A DNA stretch of 42,249 nucleotides from JBBROS01 sp964246015 (GTDB lineage: Bacteria > Pseudomonadota > Alphaproteobacteria > Acetobacterales > Acetobacteraceae). The DNA is taken from NCBI GenBank assembly GCA_964246015.1, contig CAXTPG010000034.1:1-42249 (forward strand), given 5' to 3'. The notes beneath the pieces were generated by a model that worked only from the letters and a program-made list of their open reading frames with translations, had not been told where the DNA came from and searched no databases. This document shows positions 25,688 through 32,215 of this stretch, piece after piece. A program made the position numbers and the translations under genes. Each line of letters begins with the position of its first letter. Position 1 is the stretch's first letter.

Positions 25688-26641
25688 ATGCCCGTCCTTC
25701 GCCGCGCCGTTCTCGGTTCCGCCTTCGCCCTCCCGTTGGTCCATGCCGTGAACGCCGCGGCGCCGCCGTTGGCCGGGCAGGCGCCGTCGTTCTACCGCTA
25801 CCGTGTCGGCGACATGCAGGTCACCGCCATCCATGACGGCGTTGCCGTGCGCTCGACCGACGGCTTCGTGCCCAACGCCCCGGCCGGCGCCCTGTCGCAG
25901 GCCCTGACCGAAGCCGGGCTGCCGACGGATCGGTTCCCCATCAGCTTCACCACGCTCGTCGTCAACACCGGCTCCAAGCTCGTGCTGATCGACTCCGGCA
26001 ACGGCGAGTTCGCCGCACCCACCAGCGGCACCTGGATGGCCAATTTCCGCGCCGCCGGGTTCGACCCGGCGCAGGTGGACACGGTGGTGTTCAGCCACTT
26101 CCACGGCGACCACATCAACGGCTTCCGCGGCAAGGACGGCAAGGCGACCTTCCCGAACGCGCAGGCGATGGTGCCGGAAGCCGAGTGGGCCTTCTGGACC
26201 AGCGAATCCGAAGCCGCCCGCGCCCCCGCCGGCCTGAAGGGCACGTTCGACAACACCAAGCGCGTCTTCGGCCCCATCATGAAGGACGTGACCCCCTACG
26301 CCTGGGACAAGGAAGTGATGCCCGGCATCACCGCCCTCCGTGCCGACGGCCACACGCCGGGCCACACCGGCTTCGCGCTCGTGTCCGGCACCGGCAAGCT
26401 GATGGTCATGTCCGACACGACCAACAACCCGAACATCTTCGCCCGCCACCCCGGCTGGTCGGCGATCTTCGACCAGGACGGCCCCACCGCCGTGACCAGC
26501 CGCCGCCGCATGCTGGACATCGCGGCGACGGAGAAGATGCAGGTCTCGTTCTACCACGCCCCCTTCCCCGCCACGGGCTTCATCGCCCGCGACGGCGAGG
26601 GCTACCGCTTCGTCCCGGCGATGTGGAGCGCCCAGGCCTAG
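25688..26641 (+). CDS. Exported metallo-beta-lactamase-fold hydrolase
   Basis: A 317-residue protein with a signal peptide (RRAVLGSAFALPLVHAVNA, cleaved near AA-PP). The metal site is clear: SHFHGDH (His137, His139, Asp141, His142), then DGHTPGHTGF and MSDTTNNPNIF with the bridging Asp. The sequence layout resembles the exported alphaproteobacterial MBL-fold group related to lactonases and quinone-type hydrolases. Substrate is not predictable. ATG 25688 has AAGGTG about seven bases upstream. A dispersed repeat begins right after the stop. Confidence 0.85.
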   Translation: MPVLRRAVLGSAFALPLVHAVNAAAPPLAGQAPSFYRYRVGDMQVTAIHDGVAVRSTDGFVPNAPAGALSQALTEAGLPTDRFPISFTTLVVNTGSKLVLIDSGNGEFAAPTSGTWMANFRAAGFDPAQVDTVVFSHFHGDHINGFRGKDGKATFPNAQAMVPEAEWAFWTSESEAARAPAGLKGTFDNTKRVFGPIMKDVTPYAWDKEVMPGITALRADGHTPGHTGFALVSGTGKLMVMSDTTNNPNIFARHPGWSAIFDQDGPTAVTSRRRMLDIAATEKMQVSFYHAPFPATGFIARDGEGYRFVPAMWSAQA

Positions 26642-26649
26642 GGGAAACC

Positions 26650-26750
26650 TCTCTCTCCCTTTGGGAGAGGGCCGGGGTGAGGGTGCTTGCCGCAATCGAC
26701 GAAGGCCGCCGGTGCAGCGCACCCTCTCCCATCCCTCTCCCGGCAGAGGG
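26650..26750. repeat. REP-like element pair (CCCTCTCCC type)
   Basis: CTCTCCC (26653-26659) pairs with GGGAGAG (26663-26669). CCCTCT (26733-26738) pairs with AGAGGG (26745-26750). GGGTGAGGGTGC (around 26675-26686) is complementary in 11 of 12 bases to GCACCCTCTCCC (26719-26730). This is the common dispersed palindrome with GGGAGAGGGCCGGGGTGAGG at its core, here partly decayed. It covers the 5' end of the following phosphopantetheinyl transferase gene. Confidence 0.75.
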
Positions 26751-27466
26751 CGCTACAGCCTGCCGACCTGCACGTCTGGCTTGCCCCGCTCGATAACCAG
26801 GCCGACGACGCCGTCCTCTCCCCGGACGAACGCCAGCGGGCCGCGCGGTTCGTCCATCCCCACCACGCCGATCGCTTCCGGGCCGCCCATGCCGCCCTGC
26901 GCCACGCGGTCTCGGCGTATGCCGGCGTTCCCGCCGCCGCGCTCCGCTTCGCTGCCGGCCCGTTCGGCAAGCCCCGGCTGGACCCGCCCGGCGTCGCGTT
27001 CAACCTGTCCCATTCCGGCGACTGGGCGCTGATCGCGCTCGCCCGCGCCGCGGCCGTGGGGGTGGATATCGAACAGCCCCGCCCGATCCCCGACCACGCC
27101 GAGCTCGCCCGCCGCACCTTCGCGCCGGCCGAGGCCGCCGCGCTGGAAGCGCTGGCGCCGGACGACCGCCTGCCCGGCTTCTTCCGCTGCTGGACGAGGA
27201 AGGAGGCGGTGGTGAAGGCGCTCGGGACCGGGCTGTCGACCCCGCTGGACCGCTTCGTCGTGCCAGTGGGGACAGCACCCGGCCCATACGCGATCATCGG
27301 GCCATGGTCCGGCGAGATCACGCTGCTCCCGCTCGATCTGCCGCACGGGCTTGCGGGCGCGGTCGCGGTGCATGGCATGGACGGGGCGCCCGTGCTGCGC
27401 CGCTTCACCCTGGCCGGGCGTGCTGCCGCATGTTACGCCCCCGGCCCATGCACCTCGTCTTCCTGA
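26687..27466 (+). CDS. 4'-phosphopantetheinyl transferase, Sfp type
   Basis: About 259 residues. The Sfp signatures are present: FNLSHSGDWALIALA, GVDIEQPRP with the metal-binding Asp and Glu, and FFRCWTRKEAVVKALG with the Trp-x-x-Lys-Glu motif. The enzyme moves phosphopantetheine from CoA to carrier proteins of fatty acid, polyketide or peptide synthases; no synthase lies in the window. The start is doubtful: a TGA at 26678-26680 closes the frame, and TTG 26687 is the first possible start, inside a dispersed repeat. The first ~24 residues are therefore repeat-derived, and the conserved domain begins near PADLHVWLAPLD. The end overlaps the next glycosyltransferase. Confidence 0.8.
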   Translation: MPQSTKAAGAAHPLPSLSRQRALQPADLHVWLAPLDNQADDAVLSPDERQRAARFVHPHHADRFRAAHAALRHAVSAYAGVPAAALRFAAGPFGKPRLDPPGVAFNLSHSGDWALIALARAAAVGVDIEQPRPIPDHAELARRTFAPAEAAALEALAPDDRLPGFFRCWTRKEAVVKALGTGLSTPLDRFVVPVGTAPGPYAIIGPWSGEITLLPLDLPHGLAGAVAVHGMDGAPVLRRFTLAGRAAACYAPGPCTSSS

Positions 27467-28416
27467 CGCCCGATCCCGACCCGCCGGGCGGCGGCCGCGC
27501 CTTCAACGCCGGGTTGATCCCCGCGCTGTCCGCACTCGGCCATCTGGTCACGCTCCGCCACGACGGTGACGCCGTGCCGGCCGGCGCCGTGCCGGTCATC
27601 GACGGCATGCTGCTGCCGGACCTCGAACCCCGGCTCGACGCGCTGATCGCCGCCGACGCCGTGGCCGTGATCCATCACGTGTCGGCCAAGGCGGGGCGGG
27701 ATGGCGGGGCGCGCGCTGCCGTGCAGGCGATCGAGCGGCGGATGCTGCCGCGCCTGCGCCGGGTGGTCGCGACCAGCACGCCGGTCGCGGAGCGCCTGGC
27801 CGCGGATTTCGGCGTCACGCCGCACCTGCTGCAGCCGGGCGTGCCCGACCTGCCCCGCAGCCAGGGGTCGGGCGGGCCGGGGTGCCGCATCCTGTCCGTG
27901 GGCGTGCTGACCCCGCGGAAGGGCCATGACCGGCTGCTGCATGCGCTGTCGCGGCTTACCGACCTGGATTGGACGCTGGTCATCGCGGGTGACGCGCAGC
28001 GTGACCCCGTCCATGCGGCGTCGCTGACCGGCTGCGTCGACTCGCTGGGGCTGTCGGGGCGTGTGGCGATCCTGCCGGACCCCACCACGGCGGCGCTGGA
28101 GGCGGAGTGGCGCCGGGCCGACCTGTTCGCGCTGGCGACAAGCTGGGAGGGCTGGCCCGCGGGCGTGGCCGAGGCGCTGCGCCGCGGGCTGCCCGTCGTC
28201 GCCGCACGCGTGGGTGGGGTCGGCGCGCTGCTGCCGCTGTCGGCGGGTATCCCGTATGCGCCCGAGGACGCGGCGACCTTCTCGAAATGCCTGCGCCGCG
28301 CCCTGTTCGACACGGGGCTGCGGACCGCCCTGGCCGAGGGTGCGTGGCAGGCGGGCCAGGCGCTGCCCGGCTGGCCGCAGCAGGCGGCGGCGTTCGAAAC
28401 CATGCTGAAGGGCTGA
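27448..28416 (+). CDS. Glycosyltransferase family 4-like
   Basis: A 322-residue GT-B glycosyltransferase. It begins MHLVFLTPDPDPPGGGRAFN, with the Gly-rich acceptor loop. The second domain has ILSVGVLTPRKGHDRLLHAL and the donor-binding ATSWEGWPAGVAEALRRGLPVVA. ATG 27448 overlaps the end of the phosphopantetheinyl transferase by 19 bp, so translation is likely coupled; ATG 27430 is an alternative. The pairing with a carrier-protein-activating enzyme is unusual, and the acceptor is unknown. The four-carbon acid kinase gene starts three bases after its stop. Confidence 0.82.
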   Translation: MHLVFLTPDPDPPGGGRAFNAGLIPALSALGHLVTLRHDGDAVPAGAVPVIDGMLLPDLEPRLDALIAADAVAVIHHVSAKAGRDGGARAAVQAIERRMLPRLRRVVATSTPVAERLAADFGVTPHLLQPGVPDLPRSQGSGGPGCRILSVGVLTPRKGHDRLLHALSRLTDLDWTLVIAGDAQRDPVHAASLTGCVDSLGLSGRVAILPDPTTAALEAEWRRADLFALATSWEGWPAGVAEALRRGLPVVAARVGGVGALLPLSAGIPYAPEDAATFSKCLRRALFDTGLRTALAEGAWQAGQALPGWPQQAAAFETMLKG

Positions 28417-28419
28417 TCC

Positions 28420-29685
28420 ATGCTGCTGGGCTGCATCGCGGACGATTTCACGGGGGCCACCGACCTCGCCTCCATGCTCGTGCGGAACGGCATGTCGACG
28501 ACGCAGGTGATCGGCGTGCCGGAGGCGGGGGCCGCCGCGCCCACGGCCGACGCCGTCGTCGTCGCGCTGAAATCCCGCACCATCGCGCCGGCGGACGCGG
28601 TGCGGCAAAGCCTCGCGGCCCTCGCCTGGCTGCGCGCGGCCGGCGCGCGGCAGATCCTGTTCAAGTACTGCTCGACATTCGACAGCACCGATGACGGGAA
28701 TATCGGCCCGGTCGCCGATGCGTTGGTCGATGCGCTCGGCTGCGGCTTCGCCATCGCGTGCCCGGCCTTCCCGACCAATGGGCGGGCGGTGTTCCAGGGG
28801 CATCTGTTCGTGGGCACGACGCTGCTGAACGAGAGCGGGATGCAGGACCATCCGCTGACCCCGATGCGCGACCCGAACCTCGTGCGCGTGCTGTCGCGCC
28901 AGACCTTCGGCACCGTGGGGCTGGTGCCGTTCGCGACCGTCGAGCAAGGGGCGGCCGCCGTCCGTGGCGCCTTGTCCGCGCTGAAGGAGCAGGGGCGCCG
29001 CTACGCGATCGTCGACGCCGTCACGGACCAGCATCTGCTGGCGATGGGCGAGGCCGTGGCCGCCCACGCCCTGGTGACGGGCGGCAGCGGCGTAGCCATG
29101 GGCCTGCCCGAGAACTTCCGCCGCGCCGGTCTTTTGGCCGCGACGCAGGCGGGTGCTTTGCCGCACGTGCCGGGGCACGCGGCGGTGCTGGCCGGGTCGT
29201 GCTCGCGCGCGACGCTGTTCCAGATCGGGGCGGCGCGGGACCGGATGCCGACGCTGGAGCTGGACGCGCTCGCGACGCCCGACGCCGGAGCCTTGGCCCG
29301 GCAGGCGCTGGAGTGGGCCGCGACCCGGCTGTCGGACGCGCCGGTGCTGATCGCCGCGTCCGCACCCCCGGACAAGGTGGCGGCGTTGCAGGCAAAGCTC
29401 GGCCGGGACGCCGCCGGCACGCTGGTCGAGGACGCGATGGCGCAGATCGCGACGGGGCTGGTCGCCGCCGGGGTGCGTCGCCTGGTGGTCGCGGGCGGGG
29501 AGACCAGCGGCGCCGTGGTCGGCGCGCTGGGGATCGAACGCCTGGCCATCGGCGCCGAGATCGATCCGGGGGTGCCCTGGACCTATGCCGAGGGAAGCGG
29601 GCCGCCGCTGCTGGTCGCGTTGAAGAGCGGCAATTTCGGCGGCCGCACCTTCTTCCTCGACGCGTTCGAGCGGGCGCCGGCGTGA
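28420..29685 (+). CDS. otnK: 3-oxo-tetronate kinase (DUF1537 family)
   Basis: A 421-residue kinase of the four-carbon acid sugar kinase family. It opens LLGCIADDFTGATDLASML, the N-terminal substrate domain signature, and has FKYCSTFDST and CPAFPTNGRAVFQG. The C-terminal nucleotide-binding domain includes LVVAGGETSGAVVGALG. OtnK phosphorylates 2-dehydro-tetronate or 3-dehydro-tetronate in degradation of D-threonate, L-threonate or D-erythronate. Its stop overlaps the otnC start as GTGA, so the two are translationally coupled. The usual dehydrogenase and isomerase partners are not in the window. Confidence 0.9.
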   Translation: MLLGCIADDFTGATDLASMLVRNGMSTTQVIGVPEAGAAAPTADAVVVALKSRTIAPADAVRQSLAALAWLRAAGARQILFKYCSTFDSTDDGNIGPVADALVDALGCGFAIACPAFPTNGRAVFQGHLFVGTTLLNESGMQDHPLTPMRDPNLVRVLSRQTFGTVGLVPFATVEQGAAAVRGALSALKEQGRRYAIVDAVTDQHLLAMGEAVAAHALVTGGSGVAMGLPENFRRAGLLAATQAGALPHVPGHAAVLAGSCSRATLFQIGAARDRMPTLELDALATPDAGALARQALEWAATRLSDAPVLIAASAPPDKVAALQAKLGRDAAGTLVEDAMAQIATGLVAAGVRRLVVAGGETSGAVVGALGIERLAIGAEIDPGVPWTYAEGSGPPLLVALKSGNFGGRTFFLDAFERAPA

Positions 29686-30314
29686 CCGAGGCGGAAACGC
29701 GCGACCTGCTGGTGCAGTTGGCGGGCAGCCTGTTCGACCGCGGCTACTCCGTCGGCAGCGCGGGCAACATCAGCGTGCGCGTGGGGGGCGGCTACCTGAT
29801 GACGCCGACCAACTCGTCGCTGGGGCGGCTGGATGCCGGGCGGATCAGCACGCTGGACGCGGAGTTCGCACACGTGGGGGGCGATCCGCCGTCGAAGGAG
29901 GTGTTCATGCACCGCGCCTTCTACCAGGCGCGGCCCGAGGCGGGGGCGGTCGTGCACCTGCACAGCACGATGGCGACCGCGGTGGCGTGCCTGCCGGACG
30001 TCGACGCGGCAAACCCCATTCCGCCGCTGACGCCCTACTTCGTCATGCGCGTCGGGCGGACGCTGCCGATCATCCCCTACTACCGCCCCGGCGACCCCGC
30101 GATGGAACCGGCCATCCACGCCGCCGCACGGCAGGCGCGGGCGGTGCTGCTGGCCAATCACGGACCGGTGGTGAGCGCCGGGTCGTTGCTGGACGCCGTC
30201 AACGCGGCCGAAGAACTGGAGGAAGCGGCGAAGCTGTTCCTGCTGTTACGCGGCGCTCGGCCGCGCCTGCTGGATGGGGCGCAGGTGGAGGATCTGCTGC
30301 GGACGTTCGGGTGA
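29682..30314 (+). CDS. otnC: 3-oxo-tetronate 4-phosphate decarboxylase, class II aldolase family
   Basis: A 210-residue protein starting at GTG 29682, which overlaps the otnK stop. It has the class II aldolase/adducin pattern: GNISVRVGGGYLMTPTNSSLG, SKEVFMHRAFYQARPEAGAVVHLHS with the paired zinc-binding His, and LLANHGPVVSAGSL with the third His. OtnC decarboxylates 3-oxo-tetronate 4-phosphate to dihydroxyacetone phosphate, directly after OtnK. A longer open frame through otnK is a shadow. It is convergent with the aminotransferase gene that ends 20 bp on. Confidence 0.88.
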   Translation: MTEAETRDLLVQLAGSLFDRGYSVGSAGNISVRVGGGYLMTPTNSSLGRLDAGRISTLDAEFAHVGGDPPSKEVFMHRAFYQARPEAGAVVHLHSTMATAVACLPDVDAANPIPPLTPYFVMRVGRTLPIIPYYRPGDPAMEPAIHAAARQARAVLLANHGPVVSAGSLLDAVNAAEELEEAAKLFLLLRGARPRLLDGAQVEDLLRTFG

Positions 30315-30333
30315 ACGGGGCCGGCGGGCCGCG

Positions 30334-31518
30334 CTACCCCACGCCCCGGCGTTCCCCGCGGGCTTCCGCCCACACCCGCAGCCGTTCCACCGCGGCATCC
30401 AGCACCTCGTCGCGCTTGCAGAACGCAAAGCGCGCGTAATGCCCAGGCGCCTCGCCCTCATAGAACGCGCTGACCGGAATGGCGGTCACGCCCGCCACCT
30501 CCGTGATATGGCGGCAGAACGCGACGTCGTCGCCGGCGAAGCCCAGGGGTGAGAAGTCGGCAGTGACGAAGTAGCTGCCCATCGCCGGCAGCACGCCGAA
30601 CCCCAGCCCCGCCAACCCCGCGGACAACCGGTCCCGCTTCGCCGCCAGCGCGCCCGACAGCCCGGCGAAATACGCGTCGTCCTTCGCGAGCCCGACCGCC
30701 ACGGCGCGCTGCAGGTTGGGCGGCGTCGTGAACGTCAGGTTCTGATGCGCCTTCGCGACGACGGCCGCCAGCGGCGCCGGCGCTGTGACGTAGCCGATCT
30801 TCCAGCCCGTCAGGCTGAACGTCTTGCCGGCGCTGCCGACGCGCATGCAGCGGTCGCGCATGCCGGGCAGCGACATCAGCGGCACGTGGCGCCAGCCGTC
30901 GAACGTCAGGTGCTCATAGACCTCGTCGCAGATCGCGTAGGCGTCGTGCTTGGTCACCAGATCGGCGATGAAGGCGAGTTCCGCGTTGGTGAAGACCTTG
31001 CCGGTCGGGTTCATGGGCGTGTTCAGCAGGATCGCCTTCGTGCGCGGCCCGAAGGCGGCGGCCAGTTCGGCGCGCGGCAGCTCCCACTTCGGCGGCTGCA
31101 GGCGGACCAGCTTCGGCACGGCGCCCAGCAGGCGGATGGCGGGGAGGTAGGTGTCGTACAGCGGCTCGATCACGACGACCTCGTCGCCGGGGTCCAGCAC
31201 GGCCATGAGGCAGGCGGTGATGGCCTCGGTGGCGCCGGAGGTGACGACGATCTCGGAATCCGGGTCCGCCTCGATGCCGTAGAAGCGCTGGTTTGCGGCG
31301 GCGACGGCGTGGCGCAGTTCGGGCACGCCGGTCATGGGGGGATACTGGTTGCGGCCGTCCATCAGCGCGTCGGCGGCGGCCCGGAGCACGTCGGGCGGGC
31401 CGTCGGTGTCGGGAAAGCCCTGGCCGAGGTTGATGGCCTGGTGCTTCGTCGCCAGGGCCGACATGACGGTGAACACCGTCGTCCCGGTCGCGGCGAGCAG
31501 GCTGTTCACGTGCTTCAC
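30334..31518 (-). CDS. PLP-dependent aminotransferase, class I/II
   Basis: A 394-residue fold-type I aminotransferase. It shows INLGQGFPDTDGP, VTSGATEAITACLMA, LNTPMNPTGKVF, AICDEVYEHLTFDG and VGSAGKTFSLTGWKIGY, with the lysine before TFSLTGWK as the PLP anchor. This pattern belongs to the group that holds kynurenine/methionine aminotransferases (KAT/YbdL-like). GTG 31518 (VKHVNSLL) has GGAG nine bases upstream; GTG 31509 is a second choice. A much longer open frame upstream is antisense to glnB and not credible. It is divergent from glnB across 277 bp that carry the nitrogen-control signals. Confidence 0.88.
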   Translation of the reverse strand: MKHVNSLLAATGTTVFTVMSALATKHQAINLGQGFPDTDGPPDVLRAAADALMDGRNQYPPMTGVPELRHAVAAANQRFYGIEADPDSEIVVTSGATEAITACLMAVLDPGDEVVVIEPLYDTYLPAIRLLGAVPKLVRLQPPKWELPRAELAAAFGPRTKAILLNTPMNPTGKVFTNAELAFIADLVTKHDAYAICDEVYEHLTFDGWRHVPLMSLPGMRDRCMRVGSAGKTFSLTGWKIGYVTAPAPLAAVVAKAHQNLTFTTPPNLQRAVAVGLAKDDAYFAGLSGALAAKRDRLSAGLAGLGFGVLPAMGSYFVTADFSPLGFAGDDVAFCRHITEVAGVTAIPVSAFYEGEAPGHYARFAFCKRDEVLDAAVERLRVWAEARGERRGVG

Positions 31519-31650
31519 GTCTGTAAGCTCCGGGTCAATCGTCAGGTCTTCGGGACCGAGTATGGGGGAGCGGCCTGCCGCCGACAACGTGCCGCTGCCT
31601 TGGGCACCCCGAACCGGACTGCCTAAAGCCGCCGCAACCCTCCGCGCCCC

Positions 31651-31690
31651 ACTGGCGGGCAACTGGCGGGCAACTGGGAACTGGTCACTG
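31651..31690. repeat. Phased ACTGG/ACTGC direct repeats upstream of glnB
   Basis: ACTGGCGGGCA occurs twice in tandem at 31651-31661 and 31662-31672. The ACTG core then recurs at 31673, 31680 and 31687. The spacings are 11, 11, 7 and 7 bases. The array ends 13 bases before the -24 element of a sigma-54-type promoter. It does not match the NtrC site pattern (GCAC, seven bases, GTGC). It may be a binding array for an unidentified regulator or a chance short tandem duplication. Confidence 0.55.
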
Positions 31691-31703
31691 CCGGCTGGCC
31701 ACA

Positions 31704-31719
31704 TGGCACGCCGCGTGCA
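31704..31719 (+). promoter_or_regulatory. Sigma-54-type promoter for glnB-glnA
   Basis: TGGCACGCCGCGTGCA fits the -24/-12 consensus (TGGCAC, then TTGCA) with one mismatch (G for T) and exactly ten bases between GG and GC. Transcription would start near 31730, leaving a leader of about 65 bases before glnB. Sigma-54 control of PII-glutamine synthetase by NtrC is established in proteobacteria. I did not find a canonical NtrC site in the 277 bp. Confidence 0.7.
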
Positions 31720-31761
31720 AACCTCTGACGCCGTCCCCCCGGGGCGGGCATGGTCAGGAAC

Positions 31762-31798
31762 GGGAGGACGCCGGGTTCGCACCGGCGTGCAACGCATG
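31762..31798 (+). promoter_or_regulatory. Shine-Dalgarno, stem-loop and start codon of glnB
   Basis: GGGAGG is at 31762-31767, 28 bases before ATG 31796, which is too far for normal initiation. Directly after it, ACGCCGG (31768-31774) and CCGGCGT (31782-31788) form a perfect seven-pair stem with loop GTTCGCA. Seven bases (GCAACGC) then lead to the ATG. Folding the hairpin would bring the ribosome site to seven bases from the start codon. No other ribosome site is visible near this ATG, and the start is fixed by the conserved MKKIEAVIKPFKL. Confidence 0.6.
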
Positions 31799-32134
31799 AA
31801 GAAGATCGAGGCGGTCATCAAGCCGTTCAAGCTGGACGAAGTGAAGGAGGCGCTGCACGAGGTGGGGCTGCAGGGGATCACGGTGCTGGAAGCGAAGGGG
31901 TTCGGGCGGCAGAAGGGCCATACCGAGCTGTATCGCGGCGCCGAATACGTCGTGGATTTCCTGCCGAAGGTGAAGATCGAGGTCGTCTGCGAGGATGACG
32001 TCGTCGAACGCGCCGTGGAGGCGATCACCAACGCAGCCCGGACGGGGCGGATCGGCGACGGCAAGATCTTCATCAGCCCGGTCGAGGAGGTCGTCCGGAT
32101 CCGGACGGGGGAACGGGGACGCGACGCGATTTAG
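31796..32134 (+). CDS. glnB: Nitrogen regulatory protein PII
   Basis: A 112-residue PII protein of exact family length. It starts MKKIEAVIKPFKLDEVK, has the T-loop GRQKGHTELYRGAEYVVDFLPK with Tyr51 as the uridylylation site, and the ATP/2-oxoglutarate B- and C-loop signatures TGRIGDGKIF and VEEVVRIRTGE. PII senses 2-oxoglutarate and ATP/ADP and controls GlnE, NtrB and AmtB. Its place 81 bp before glnA is the usual alphaproteobacterial order, hence glnB over glnK. Expression is probably driven by the sigma-54 promoter at 31704 and may depend on the leader hairpin. Confidence 0.95.
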   Translation: MKKIEAVIKPFKLDEVKEALHEVGLQGITVLEAKGFGRQKGHTELYRGAEYVVDFLPKVKIEVVCEDDVVERAVEAITNAARTGRIGDGKIFISPVEEVVRIRTGERGRDAI

Positions 32135-32215
32135 CGGCTGGCCCGCCGCAAGCGAACGGGGCTATGCAACACACACTGCCGCAACCGCGGCGAGACGAGA
32201 AGGACGGGGAACAGG

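Noticed and set aside
28758..29681. Upstream open frame joined to otnC
   Set aside because: It is a shadow of otnK; otnC begins at the GTGA overlap at 29682.
31589..31607. GTGCC...GGCAC inverted repeat as an NtrC enhancer
   Set aside because: The half-sites are in the opposite order (NtrC sites read GCAC...GTGC) and the arms are only five bases.
31706..31718. GCAC-N5-GTGC inside the sigma-54 promoter as an NtrC site
   Set aside because: The spacing is five, not seven, and it is explained by the -24/-12 promoter itself.
31519..32073. A long upstream extension of the minus-strand aminotransferase
   Set aside because: It would be antisense to glnB and its promoter and lacks family similarity. 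GTG 31518 fits the domain start.
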